Under the pieces are notes generated by a model that was not told the DNA's origin, did no database searches, and worked only from the letters and a program-made list of their open reading frames with translations. A program made the translations under genes and the position numbers. This document shows positions 6,825-13,989 of a DNA stretch of 22,043 bases, piece after piece (within the stretch, counting starts at the first letter, position 1; the number at the start of each line of letters is the position of its first letter). The stretch is from Candidatus Parcubacteria bacterium (GTDB lineage Bacteria; Patescibacteriota; Patescibacteriia; CAIXNZ01), in assembly GCA_026395675.1 (NCBI GenBank), contig JAPLYF010000077.1:1-22043 (forward strand). The letters are read 5' to 3'.

Positions 6825-8066
6825 ATGCAATTCACAAGTTTATTTAAAATATCTTTAACAGCGCTGAGAGCCAAAAAGTCCCGAACGTTTTTAACCATGC
6901 TCGGGATTATTATTGGCATTGCCTCTGTTATTATAATTATGTCCGTGGGTGCCGGCGCCCAAAGCTTGATTGTTAATCAGATTAAAAGCGTGGGCTCTAA
7001 TTTAATCTCTATTTTCCCTGGCAAAAGCGAAGAAAAAGGCCCGCCGCCGAGTGTTATGGGCATTGTTAACACCAGTTTAAAAGATGAAGATATTTTTGTC
7101 CTGCAAAATCCCAACAATGTGCCCCATGTCGTGGCAGTAACTGGCTATAATCGCGGGACAAGCACTATTTTATGGCGTGACGAAGAAATGGATGGAACTT
7201 TTGAAGGCGTTAATAGTTTTTATCCCGCGGTTGAAGATGCCCCGGTTGAGAGCGGGCGTTTTTTTACTGAAGAAGAAAATATGTCCTTGAGCCGGGTGGC
7301 AGTAATAGGCAGCGAGGTAAAAAATACTTTATTTGGCGATGCTGATCCTTTGGGACAGAATATTAAAATAAAAAAAGTCGTTTTTACAATCATTGGCGTA
7401 ATGCCTGTTCGTGGTACCAAAGGTTTTCAAAATCAGGATAACCTGGTTTATATCCCGCAAAAAACAGCCCAAAAATTGCTTTTAGGCATTAATTATAATT
7501 CTTTAGTCAGGGTCAAAATTGATAATGAAAATAATGTCAGCCAGTCAGTTAATGACATTACTTTAACTTTAAGAGAGCAGCATAATATTACTGATCCGGC
7601 TAATGACGATTTTACTATTAGATCTCAACAGGATGCCTTGAATGTGCTTTTATCAGTGACTGACGCGCTCAAATTCTTTTTGGCCGCCATTGCCGCTATT
7701 TCTTTGATTGTCGGCGGAGTGGGCATTATGAATATCATGCTGGTCTCTGTGACTGAAAGAACCAGGGAAATCGGCTTGCGCAAAGCCGTGGGCGCTAAAA
7801 ACAATGCAATTTTATCCCAATTTTTAATTGAGTCAGTAATTATTACTTTAGTTGGCGGTTTGATTGGCATTATTATCGGCGCTGTAATTTCAATATTAAT
7901 TGCTTTAGTTGCCCGCTATCTTGGTTATAGTTGGGATTTGGCAATTTCTCCATTTTCCATTGTACTGGCAACTTCTATTTCTATATTGATTGGTTTAACT
8001 TTTGGCATTTATCCGGCGCAAAGAGCTTCTAAACTTAATCCGATTGAGGCCTTGCGTTACGAATAG
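6825..8066 (+). CDS. FtsX/MacB-type ABC permease, first of a tandem pair
   Basis: 413 residues. N-terminal membrane helix (FLTMLGIIIGIASVIIIMSVG, about 27-47), then a large extracytoplasmic MacB core domain of about 230 residues, then three more helices from about residue 285. Conserved family words: GVGIMNIMLVSVTERTREIGLRKAVGAK (central part, about 299-326) and YPAQRASKLNPIEALRYE at the C-terminus. This four-helix FtsX fold does not form a channel but moves its periplasmic domain when the ATPase cycles. It is a clear paralogue of the next gene, which suggests a heterodimer served by the single ATPase upstream. No SD is visible. Confidence 0.92.
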   Translation: MQFTSLFKISLTALRAKKSRTFLTMLGIIIGIASVIIIMSVGAGAQSLIVNQIKSVGSNLISIFPGKSEEKGPPPSVMGIVNTSLKDEDIFVLQNPNNVPHVVAVTGYNRGTSTILWRDEEMDGTFEGVNSFYPAVEDAPVESGRFFTEEENMSLSRVAVIGSEVKNTLFGDADPLGQNIKIKKVVFTIIGVMPVRGTKGFQNQDNLVYIPQKTAQKLLLGINYNSLVRVKIDNENNVSQSVNDITLTLREQHNITDPANDDFTIRSQQDALNVLLSVTDALKFFLAAIAAISLIVGGVGIMNIMLVSVTERTREIGLRKAVGAKNNAILSQFLIESVIITLVGGLIGIIIGAVISILIALVARYLGYSWDLAISPFSIVLATSISILIGLTFGIYPAQRASKLNPIEALRYE

Positions 8067-8089
8067 TCTTACGAAAGTACGAAATTGTA

Positions 8090-8109
8090 CCTGCCTGCCG
8101 GCAGGCAGG
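8090..8109. repeat. 20-bp perfect palindrome between the permease genes
   Basis: CCTGCCTGCC followed by its exact reverse complement with no spacer. It lies in the 64-bp gap between the two permeases, next to the words ACGAAAGTACGAAA (8071-8084) that recur around the insertion sequence at 10895 and 12060. No T-run follows, so it is not a terminator. Confidence 0.85.
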
Positions 8110-8130
8110 CGAATATACTAATTTTTAATT

Positions 8131-9399
8131 ATGAAATTACCCATTTGGTTAGGACAATTTGAAACACCAATCCAGATTGCCAGGCAGGCACTACTAAAAA
8201 ATAAAGTCAGAACTATTCTGTCTATTTTGGGCGTGGTCATTGGCATTGCGGCAGTAATTATTGTTTTGTCAGTGGGTCAGGGTATTAAAGGTTTTTTAAT
8301 CGGGCAACTGACTACTTTTGGCACTGATTATATTGAAGTTGAAATCAAAGTTCCGAACGCGGCCCATACTTCCACGGAAAATGCGACTGGCCTGGCCTTG
8401 GGTGTCCAGATTACAACCTTGAAAGAATCTGACATGAAGGAAATTTTAAAATTAGATAATGTCAGGAATGCCTATTCTGGCTCCATGACCCAGCAGATTG
8501 TTTCTTACCAAGGCGCTAATAAGCAGACTTTTATTTTTGCCACTAGTGCTTCTTATTCTGATATTGATCCGACCAAAGTGTCTGAAGGCCGTTATTTTAC
8601 TGATGAAGAAGATAATGGCTTGGCCCGGGTGGCTGTTTTGGGGCCGAATTTAAAACAAACTTTATTTGGTGACGAAGATGCCATTGGTAAAGAAATTAAA
8701 GTTGGCCGTGGCTCATATAAAGTTATTGGCGTAATGGATAAAAGGGGAGCCCAGTCATTTTTTGATTTTGATTCCATGATGTATCTGCCTATCCATACAG
8801 TCCAGAAATTAATTATTGGTGTTGATTATGTGACTTTTATTTTTGTCCAGGTTAAAGACAATTCCATTTCTGACCTGACTGCGGCTGATATTATACAGCT
8901 TATGCGTGAACGCCATAATATTACTGACCCCAACAGGGATGATTTTGCAGTCATGACCGAGGCAGAAGCCATGAACATGTTAAATACAATAGTTGGCGCC
9001 ATTACCCTGCTTTTGATTGCCATTGCCGGCATTTCTCTGGTGGTGGGCGGCATAGGTATTATGAATATTATGTATGTTTCAGTGGCTGAACGCACTTTTG
9101 AAATTGGCTTGCGCAAAGCAGTAGGCGCGAAAAGCGCTGATATTTTAAGGCAGTTTTTAATGGAAGCGATTTTTGTGACTTTTTCCGGCGGTGTATTTGG
9201 CATAATTATTGGTTCATTGGTTTCTTATTTGATTACTGTAATTTCCACTTATTTAGGTTTTAATTGGAAATTTGTTATGTCGCCGCTTTATTTACTCCTG
9301 GCCTGCGGGGTTTCCATAATGGTTGGTTTGATTTCTGGCCTTTACCCGGCGCGGGCAGCAGCGAATTTGGATCCGATCGTGGCCTTGAGGCAGGAATAA
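8131..9399 (+). CDS. FtsX/MacB-type ABC permease, second of a tandem pair
   Basis: 422 residues with the same order as its neighbour: N-terminal helix (ILSILGVVIGIAAVIIVLSVG), extracytoplasmic core domain, then three helices with GGIGIMNIMYVSVAERTFEIGLRKAVGAK and an ending of YPARAAANLDPIVALRQE. The two proteins align along their whole length, including ITDP.(N/R)DDF before the second helix, so they arose by gene duplication. They differ most in the extracytoplasmic domain, which contacts the adaptor and substrate. It is the last gene of the transport block. The next downstream structure is the palindromic element at 9449-9532, which could end transcription. Confidence 0.92.
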   Translation: MKLPIWLGQFETPIQIARQALLKNKVRTILSILGVVIGIAAVIIVLSVGQGIKGFLIGQLTTFGTDYIEVEIKVPNAAHTSTENATGLALGVQITTLKESDMKEILKLDNVRNAYSGSMTQQIVSYQGANKQTFIFATSASYSDIDPTKVSEGRYFTDEEDNGLARVAVLGPNLKQTLFGDEDAIGKEIKVGRGSYKVIGVMDKRGAQSFFDFDSMMYLPIHTVQKLIIGVDYVTFIFVQVKDNSISDLTAADIIQLMRERHNITDPNRDDFAVMTEAEAMNMLNTIVGAITLLLIAIAGISLVVGGIGIMNIMYVSVAERTFEIGLRKAVGAKSADILRQFLMEAIFVTFSGGVFGIIIGSLVSYLITVISTYLGFNWKFVMSPLYLLLACGVSIMVGLISGLYPARAAANLDPIVALRQE

Positions 9400-9448
9400 G
9401 GTTGGTTGAAGTTGTATGGGGTTTTATGATGTTTTATGAGGGTGCGAT

Positions 9449-9532
9449 GCGAAAATGCTTAATTGGAACGACAGACTTCAGTCTGTTACAGTAACACTCT
9501 AAAGAGTGTCGTTCCGTTACTGGCATTTTCGC
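9449..9532. repeat. Nested palindrome: GCGAAAATGC arms around a REP-type double hairpin
   Basis: Outer arms GCGAAAATGC (9449-9458) and GCATTTTCGC (9523-9532), the right one followed by CTTTTTAG, so the RNA could end the transport transcript. Inside, 9465-9515 is a second palindrome closed by GGAACG/CGTTCC. It holds two short hairpins, ACAGACT-TC-AGTCTGT and ACACTCT-AA-AGAGTGT. Related double hairpins occur at 10664 and 13904. The outer arms resemble those at 19995-20084. Confidence 0.8.
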
Positions 9533-9570
9533 CTTTTTAGTTTAGGAAGGATTTGTAATTTCGCAGGGCA

Positions 9571-9599
9571 TTGACTTTTTTGTTTGGAAGTGATAATTT
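9571..9599 (+). promoter_or_regulatory. Probable promoter of the 273-residue orphan gene
   Basis: TTGACT (9571-9576), 17 bases, TAATTT (9594-9599). The -10 is imperfect. It would give a leader of about 95 bases with a hairpin near 9610-9643 (GAGT...ACTC closing AGCG...CGCT) and a second one at 9660-9686. Confidence 0.5.
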
Positions 9600-9659
9600 T
9601 TTATATTATGAGTTCTTTTAAAGCGTCAGTAGGCGCTAAAACTCAAATTTAACGGAGGT

Positions 9660-9686
9660 CCATCCTTTGCATAAAGCTTCGGATGG
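9660..9686 (+). repeat. Conserved-loop palindrome, copy 2 (leader of the orphan gene)
   Basis: Stem CCATCC/GGATGG around TTTGCATAAAGCTTC, directly before the SD AGGAGG (9688-9693). Same design as the copy at 1907-1932 but with compensatory changes in the stem. The ATG at 9683 lies inside the hairpin and is unlikely to be the start. Confidence 0.65.
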
Positions 9687-9700
9687 CAGGAGGAATGGCG

Positions 9701-10522
9701 ATGAAAGATCGTCAGGAAGATTTGTCTGAACAGGCAAATCAAAAGTTTGCGCGGCAGTTAAAGGAGATTATCAGCCAGTATTTGGCTGGTGATTTAACAG
9801 ATGACCATTTACAGGCGCTGATTGAGCACCGCAATTCTTTTAAGGAAATTGAATATCCTGAGTTGGATTTTGCGATCAAAGTTTTAGGTGAAAACAAAGT
9901 AATCAGTTCTAATGAGGCAGCTAATGCTTGGAAGCTGAGCCCTGGATCAAAAATTTGGTCGGTTGAAGTATTGGAAAATTTGGTGAAAATCAGATATTCC
10001 AAGGCAACCTTGCGCAAGGCAGCCAAAGAAAACAAAAAGGGCTTGGCTGATTGGCGACTTGTATATATTAATGGACTAAGTCTGCGTGAACAACGTGAAA
10101 AGAGTGGCACTGATCGAAGTAAACAACCTTATTTTAGGATATCCCACACTTGGTGGCTGGAATCAAAGCATGATATTTTTGCAACCTTCAAACCAAAAGC
10201 TGGCTATTACCTTATTAACTTTCGAGCACAGTTCGGCAATATGAAATGGGATCAGCAGAAACAAGAGGTCGCTAAACTCGGCATAGAGTACGGATATTGC
10301 CATGAGGCGATTTTCATAGAGGCCATTTTGACCATTTACAACACCAATAATGGGGTGAGAATTGCCGAGGAGTGGTCCCATCAGGGAGGTACGCTGACGG
10401 ATAATGGCGAACAACTCATTGTTGGTTGGTTTACTGAAACAGGAGTCGGGGTCCATTCCTACGGTGTTGATGAAAAAGATCCTGACATGCGGGTCGTTGT
10501 CGCACGTAAGTGGGATTTTTAG
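9701..10522 (+). CDS. Orphan protein of 273 residues, self-contained gene cassette
   Basis: The frame is open from 9683, but AGGAGG at 9688-9693 fits the ATG at 9701 (7-base gap), which gives MKDRQEDLSEQ. The N-terminal third is helical and charged. The middle holds LSPGSKIWSVEVL and WRLVYINGLSLREQRE (about residues 110-125), and the C-terminal third is rich in Trp, Tyr and Gly and ends DMRVVVARKWDF. No signal peptide or membrane helix is seen, and there is no catalytic motif I can name. The Trp/Gly-rich end, with a final Arg-Val-Val-Val-Ala-Arg strand, recalls modular domains that close with a similar strand, but this is weak. Own promoter, structured leader, strong SD and terminator make it monocistronic. 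Function unknown. Confidence 0.8.
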   Translation: MKDRQEDLSEQANQKFARQLKEIISQYLAGDLTDDHLQALIEHRNSFKEIEYPELDFAIKVLGENKVISSNEAANAWKLSPGSKIWSVEVLENLVKIRYSKATLRKAAKENKKGLADWRLVYINGLSLREQREKSGTDRSKQPYFRISHTWWLESKHDIFATFKPKAGYYLINFRAQFGNMKWDQQKQEVAKLGIEYGYCHEAIFIEAILTIYNTNNGVRIAEEWSHQGGTLTDNGEQLIVGWFTETGVGVHSYGVDEKDPDMRVVVARKWDF

Positions 10523-10533
10523 TTATAATTTTC

Positions 10534-10572
10534 ATCCCCGTCTGGATTTAATATCTGGGCGGGGATTTTTTT
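10534..10572 (+). terminator. Rho-independent terminator of the orphan gene
   Basis: Perfect 7-bp stem ATCCCCG (10534-10540) with CGGGGAT (10560-10566), then a run of T. It starts 12 bases after the stop codon. Confidence 0.9.
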
Positions 10573-10574
10573 GT

Positions 10575-10799
10575 AATGCGAATTTGGTTAATGCGAATGA
10601 TGCGAATGTTTGAATGCGAATCTGCGAATATTCTGCAGATCTACGAATAAGTTAAGATAGTGAGGAACGACAGATTTTAATCTGTTACTTTCCTCATAAC
10701 TAAGTGTAGGTAACACACTTCCGCCGTCGCTTCGCTTTGGCGGACAGGGAAGTTCCGCGAGATAACCAATTCGCAGCATTCGCAGGAGTTTATATTCGC
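10575..10799. repeat. Composite repeat: GCGAAT words flanking REP and conserved-loop palindromes
   Basis: The left side (10575-10650) has at least five GCGAAT words and the right side (10770-10799) three complements (ATTCGC), forming loose outer arms. Between them are a REP-type hairpin (ACAGATT/AATCTGT near 10670-10685), a second REP word GGTAACACACT (10709-10719) and, starting where that word should turn back, a conserved-loop palindrome TCCGCC/GGCGGA (10720-10744), followed by GGAAGTTCC. This reads as one palindrome inserted into another. No gene is seen in 10573-10949. Confidence 0.6.
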
Positions 10800-10806
10800 A
10801 TTAATA

Positions 10807-10833
10807 TTAGCACTCGGGCTTGACGACTGCTAA
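10807..10833. promoter_or_regulatory. CIRCE operator (HrcA binding site)
   Basis: TTAGCACTC (10807-10815), 9 bases, GACTGCTAA (10825-10833). The classical CIRCE is TTAGCACTC-N9-GAGTGCTAA, so there is a single mismatch. It overlaps the -35 box of the promoter at 10820. HrcA, encoded downstream at 12086, is the known repressor of such sites and is released when misfolded proteins occupy the chaperones. This is the only CIRCE seen in the window. Confidence 0.9.
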
Positions 10834-10848
10834 CTCGTTGGATATAAT
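10820..10848 (+). promoter_or_regulatory. Heat-shock operon promoter
   Basis: TTGACG (10820-10825), 17 bases, TATAAT (10843-10848): near-consensus housekeeping promoter with CIRCE across its -35 box. Expected start near 10855. The hrcA start codon is now about 1.23 kb away because of the insertion sequence; without it the leader would be about 120 bases. Confidence 0.85.
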
Positions 10849-10949
10849 AGGTTTAGTAGCATTATTTTGGCTTTGGGTGCAATTGACTCTATCATACGAA
10901 AGTACGAAAACATACGAAAATACTAAAATTTTTAAACATTCGTAAATTC

Positions 10950-12050
10950 GGGATGTTATAATTAATTTGGTTGGTAAATATTTTAAAATTAAGCTAACAA
11001 TAAGGAAAAAATCCGGATTTTATGTAAAAATTTGTGTGTATGACCACACAACACATAAAATCCACATGCTGCAAAGCAAAAATAATTCATTACGGAAAGC
11101 GTCGCAGGCAATGTACAAATTGCTTGCGCACCTGGCGAATAAATCGCCATAAGTGCGGCCGGAAATTGAAAAGGAATAATCAGCAGCTCCTTAAAAGGAT
11201 AATGCTAAGGAATCAATCAGTTAAGCATTCTTGTCATTATTATCGCGGACTTTCAAAAATTACGGTGTATAAAAGGTTTCAAAAAACGCTAAGGGAATTT
11301 TCATCTAAAACCATTAATTATCCTAAATTTAAAGGCCGATATATTCTGGTAACTGATGCTTTATGGTATAGATTTGGTAGTACGTATTGGACATTATTTC
11401 TTTTTCTTTTAAAACCCGTAAGGCGTAATACTGCCTACGTATTAAATCCAGTAATGCTTATGGGAGGAGAAAGCTTTGAAAGCTGGAAAGGGGCAATTGA
11501 GAGTATCCCATTCATTGTTAGGAAGTCAATAATTGCAATAACTACCGATAATTTTCGTTCTTCTGCCAGGATTGCAAATTACTTCCGCTGGCCCCATCAA
11601 CTATGCCAATTTCATCTTATTGCGGCGTTACAGAAAAGGCGTGGTAAAAGAAAAAGGGCAATTCCCGGGGTTAAGCTGCGGGAATCAATTTATCGGGTTA
11701 TTCGGCGATTACTGGAGACACCAGATCCTGAAGAAACTAACAACTTAATTCATCAGCTTAATTTTTCAATAGGCGACCCGAAGTGTCCCGAATCGATTAG
11801 GATGATTGCCAGGGAATTCCTCAGGGAAATTAATCAGTACAGAACATATTTAAAATATCCCGATTTAACTATTCCGAGAACAACAGGCGCAGCAGAATCT
11901 TTGGGCAATTTAATTCGTAACAAAACCAATCGTCTAAAAAGTCCGGATTCAGTATATCAATGGTCATCAGGCTTTATTAAGATGAAAAAAACTATCAACT
12001 GTAAAAGGTCAAAAGTCCCAAATTACCAACCAAATTAATTATATCTACCC
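10950..12050 (+). mobile_element. Complete insertion sequence, 1101 bp, with 8-bp target duplication
   Basis: The left end (10950-10977) starts GGGATGTTATAATT and the right end (12023-12050, read inward) starts GGGTAGATATAATT; 25 of 28 positions match, with the inner 21 identical. Directly outside, GTAAATTC occurs on both sides (10942-10949 and 12051-12058), a perfect 8-bp duplication. One transposase gene fills the element, and its stop codon lies inside the right end. The intact ends, frame and duplication suggest a fairly recent insertion. An 8-bp duplication and GGG ends are compatible with IS256- or IS1595-type elements. Confidence 0.92.
11040..12038 (+). CDS. DDE transposase with N-terminal zinc ribbon (IS256/MULE-like)
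   Basis: 332 residues from the ATG at 11040; a GTG two codons earlier (11034) is also possible. The N-terminus has cysteines (CC near residue 10, then QCTNC near 25-28) before a basic stretch, as in transposases with a zinc-ribbon DNA-binding head. Likely catalytic acidic residues, counted from the GTG: Asp108 in LVTDALWYR, Asp172 in AITTDNFRS and Glu288 in TTGAAESLGN. The CQFH motif (191-194) after the second Asp matches the C/D-x2-H feature of the MULE/IS256 superfamily. It resembles the zinc-ribbon IS256 relatives (IS1249-like), but the family is not certain. No SD. The last codons are part of the right inverted repeat. Confidence 0.85.
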   Translation: MTTQHIKSTCCKAKIIHYGKRRRQCTNCLRTWRINRHKCGRKLKRNNQQLLKRIMLRNQSVKHSCHYYRGLSKITVYKRFQKTLREFSSKTINYPKFKGRYILVTDALWYRFGSTYWTLFLFLLKPVRRNTAYVLNPVMLMGGESFESWKGAIESIPFIVRKSIIAITTDNFRSSARIANYFRWPHQLCQFHLIAALQKRRGKRKRAIPGVKLRESIYRVIRRLLETPDPEETNNLIHQLNFSIGDPKCPESIRMIAREFLREINQYRTYLKYPDLTIPRTTGAAESLGNLIRNKTNRLKSPDSVYQWSSGFIKMKKTINCKRSKVPNYQPN

Positions 12051-12085
12051 GTAAATTCGTATACTTTCGTATTTTCGTAAGATTT

Positions 12086-12781
12086 ATGAACGAACGTCAA
12101 AAAAAACTTCTTAACCTCATCATCAACGAGCACATTCAAACCGCCGAACCGGTTGGCTCGGGTTTTTTGGTTGAAAGTACTGGTTTGGAATTGTCTTCAG
12201 CCACGGTCAGGAATGAAATGGCTGATTTGGAAAAAGAAGGTTTTATTTATCAGCCGCACACTTCAGCTGGCCGCGTCCCTACTGAAAAGGGCTACCAGTT
12301 TTTCGTTGATAATTTTGTAGAAAAGCGGGAAATCAAAGCAACCTGGCTAAAATCATTTGAGCAGGTTTTAAAAGGCAAATTGGCCAAAGACCAGCTTCTT
12401 AAGCAGTTGGCCAAAGAAGTGGTTGCGCTGGCTGATGCCACGGTCATTGTGGCTTTTGATAAGGATAATATTTATTACACTGGTCTGGCTAATTTATTTA
12501 AAAAACCGGAATTCAGCACCCAGAATTTGATTCAAGATATTTCTGAAGTCATTGATCATCTGGATGAGGAAGTGGCCAAGATTTTTGATAAAATTAATAA
12601 AGTTGAGGTCCTGATTGGCAAAAAAAATCCTTTTGGCAATGATTGTTCGTCAGTAATTGGCAAATATCATTTGAAAGATAAAAAATCTGGTTTGTTTATA
12701 ATTTTGGGACCAAAGAGGATGGACTATGGAAAGAATCTTGCATTAGTGGAGTATATAAGGAATTCGTTGGTAAAAATTTAA
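12086..12781 (+). CDS. hrcA: HrcA heat-shock repressor, short form
   Basis: 231 residues against about 340 in Bacillus. The winged-helix N-terminus is well kept: RQKKLLNLIINEHIQTAEPVGS, then SSATVRNEMADLEKEGFIYQPHTSAGRVPTEKGYQ (split here as two known blocks, residues 4-25 and 37-71). The C-terminus keeps the GAF-like parts (VIVAFDKDNIYYTGLANLF and SGLFIILGPKRMDYGKNLALVEYI), but the inserted dimerising domain is mostly missing. It binds CIRCE and represses chaperone genes. It is the first gene after the insertion sequence, 36 bp from its end, with grpE 54 bp downstream. No SD. Confidence 0.9.
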   Translation: MNERQKKLLNLIINEHIQTAEPVGSGFLVESTGLELSSATVRNEMADLEKEGFIYQPHTSAGRVPTEKGYQFFVDNFVEKREIKATWLKSFEQVLKGKLAKDQLLKQLAKEVVALADATVIVAFDKDNIYYTGLANLFKKPEFSTQNLIQDISEVIDHLDEEVAKIFDKINKVEVLIGKKNPFGNDCSSVIGKYHLKDKKSGLFIILGPKRMDYGKNLALVEYIRNSLVKI

Positions 12782-12784
12782 TTC

Positions 12785-12820
12785 TGAATTCCGAAATCTG
12801 AAATCTGAAATCTAAAAATC
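12785..12820. repeat. Short tandem repeat between hrcA and grpE
   Basis: The 7-base word GAAATCT is repeated in tandem three times (about 12793-12813), followed by AAAAATCT. It fills most of the 54-bp gap. Confidence 0.6.
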
Positions 12821-12835
12821 TATAATTTAATCATT

Positions 12836-13363
12836 ATGAGTGATGAAGAAAAAAAACAATCCTCCTCCGCTTCTGCCTCCGCTGAAGCTTCGGCAGACAA
12901 GAAAGCTTCGGAGGACATGGAAAAACAAATAACCGAGCTAAAAGCCCAATGCGATGAATATTTAAATGGCTGGAAGCGGGCCAAGGCCGACTATATTAAT
13001 TTTAAAAAAGAAACTGAAAGTAAACAGCAGATGCTTTTTGAATTTGCCAATGCCACTTTGTTAATGGAATTTTTACCGATTTACGATAATTTTAAAAAGG
13101 CAATTGCTGTGGCTGGCGAGGAAAAAAATAATTGGCTGGAGGGAATTAAACAGATTAAAAAGCAAATGGAAGATTTATTAAAGGATCATGGCATTGAGGA
13201 AATAAAAACCATTGGTGAGAAATTTAATCCAGAATTTCATGAAGCAATTTCCAAAGAGAAAAAAGAAGGATTTGAGCCGGGTATGATTATTGCAGAATCA
13301 AGTTCTGGTTATTTATTAAAAGGTAAGGTTTTAGTAGCGGCCAAAGTGATTGTGGCAGAGTAA
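12836..13363 (+). CDS. grpE: GrpE nucleotide exchange factor
   Basis: 175 residues. Exchanges ADP for ATP on DnaK. A disordered Ser/Ala-rich N-terminus (residues 8-27) is followed by a long coiled coil (EKQITELKAQCDEYLNGWKRAKADYINFKKE, about 29-59, quoted as one known block), then LLMEFLPIYDNFKKAI and the beta-wing with IGEKFNPEFHEAI, GMIIAESSSGYLLKGKVLVAAKVIVA. The N-terminal tail is encoded by two nested palindromic repeats (12860-12915), so it is probably repeat-derived. It ends 626 bp before dnaK, with an opposing gene in between. No SD. Confidence 0.93.
   Translation: MSDEEKKQSSSASASAEASADKKASEDMEKQITELKAQCDEYLNGWKRAKADYINFKKETESKQQMLFEFANATLLMEFLPIYDNFKKAIAVAGEEKNNWLEGIKQIKKQMEDLLKDHGIEEIKTIGEKFNPEFHEAISKEKKEGFEPGMIIAESSSGYLLKGKVLVAAKVIVAE
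12860..12915 (+). repeat. Two conserved-loop palindromes, one inside the other, within grpE
   Basis: The inner copy TCTGCC (12872-12877) with GGCAGA (12892-12897) has the loop TCCGCTGAAGCTTC. The outer copy TCCTCC (12863-12868) with GGAGGA (12910-12915) surrounds it and repeats the GCTTC/AAGCTTC flanks. Both are translated in frame into the Ser/Ala-rich tail of GrpE (SASAEASADKKASED). Confidence 0.7.
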
Positions 13364-13371
13364 TTTTGTCA

Positions 13372-13403
13372 AAGAAAAAGCCGCAGCGCATGGGGCTACG
13401 GCT
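13372..13403 (-). terminator. Terminator of the minus-strand gene between grpE and dnaK
   Basis: Read on the minus strand, AGCCGTAG (13403-13396) pairs with CTGCGGCT (13386-13379) with one mismatch, followed by TTTTCTTT. On the plus strand there is no T-run after the stem, so it serves the minus-strand gene rather than grpE. Confidence 0.7.
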
Positions 13404-13429
13404 AATGAATCTGTGAATCTTTGATGTTT

Positions 13430-13792
13430 TTATACTGTTTTGTTTTTTCGTTTTTTAATCCGACTTGAGGTGATGACTTTGATCGCTGCTTCCACCGGAT
13501 CATGCCAAAGTACGATAGGCAAATGGCCGAAACCTTGTAAGACCATTTCTGTTTCTTCCCCGGGATCAAGATGGGAAATGTCCCAAGCCTTGATATTCCC
13601 GACCAATCTTTTTGCCCCCAAGTGAGTATCGACTACTTCTTGAGAAACATGGACAGGCGGGACAATGGTTTCTTTTGCCCTTTTCTTGACAAAGAAAAAT
13701 CCAGGGATTTTTTTCTCCTCATAATGAGGAAGAGGAAATGGGTTTTGGGTTTTGGGCCTTGCCACACTCGCGTCTTTGGTCATCTGCTGCAT
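13430..13792 (-). CDS. Orphan 120-residue protein, opposite to the heat-shock genes
   Basis: The frame extends up to 13900, but AAAGGAGG eight bases upstream of the ATG at 13792 marks the start, giving MQQMTKDASVARPKTQNPF. The first third is basic and proline-rich. The centre has KETIVPPVHVSQEVVDTHLG and NIKAWDISHLDPGEETEM, and the end is basic (SSRIKKRKNKTV). No membrane helix or known motif is recognised; VVLQGFGHLPIVLWHDPVEA looks like a folded core. Own consensus promoter (13845-13873), strong SD and terminator mark it as an independent unit inserted between grpE and dnaK. Function unknown. Confidence 0.75.
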   Translation of the reverse strand: MQQMTKDASVARPKTQNPFPLPHYEEKKIPGFFFVKKRAKETIVPPVHVSQEVVDTHLGAKRLVGNIKAWDISHLDPGEETEMVLQGFGHLPIVLWHDPVEAAIKVITSSRIKKRKNKTV

Positions 13793-13844
13793 CAGAAAGT
13801 CCTCCTTTATGATTAAAATTTGATGCACTAAAAGAACCATCATA

Positions 13845-13873
13845 ATATTAGCAATATAAAAGTAATTTGTCAA
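13845..13873 (-). promoter_or_regulatory. Promoter of the minus-strand orphan gene
   Basis: On the minus strand: TTGACA (13873-13868), 17 bases, TAATAT (13850-13845). The -35 is perfect and the -10 has one change from TATAAT at two adjacent positions. The leader is about 45 bases long. Confidence 0.8.
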
Positions 13874-13903
13874 GAAATTTGGGAAGTTGGCCCATGGCAA
13901 CGG

Positions 13904-13959
13904 ATTGATAGACTTTAGTCTGTTACTTTCATCGGTAACACACTAAAGTGTGTCATTCC
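13904..13959. repeat. REP-type double hairpin upstream of dnaK
   Basis: First hairpin ATAGACT-TT-AGTCTGT (13908-13923), second hairpin ACACACT-AA-AGTGTGT (13938-13953) ending CATTCC. Same design as the inner part of the element at 9465-9515. It lies between the opposing gene and dnaK; a start codon at 13948 falls inside it and is not used. Confidence 0.75.
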
Positions 13960-13989
13960 AAGAATGAATTAATAATTAATCTTAAATAT

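Noticed and set aside
9400..10800. CRISPR array in the repeat-rich region
   Set aside because: The GCGAAT words are short and irregularly spaced with no unique spacers of constant length; no cas genes are present.
10942..12058. GTAAATTC on both sides of the element as part of the local TTCGTA-type repeat rather than a target duplication
   Set aside because: The two copies abut the inverted ends exactly and have the length expected for such elements, so a true duplication is the better reading.
13948..13989. Earlier start codon for dnaK
   Set aside because: It lies inside the REP hairpin, and the conserved protein begins at the ATG at 13990.
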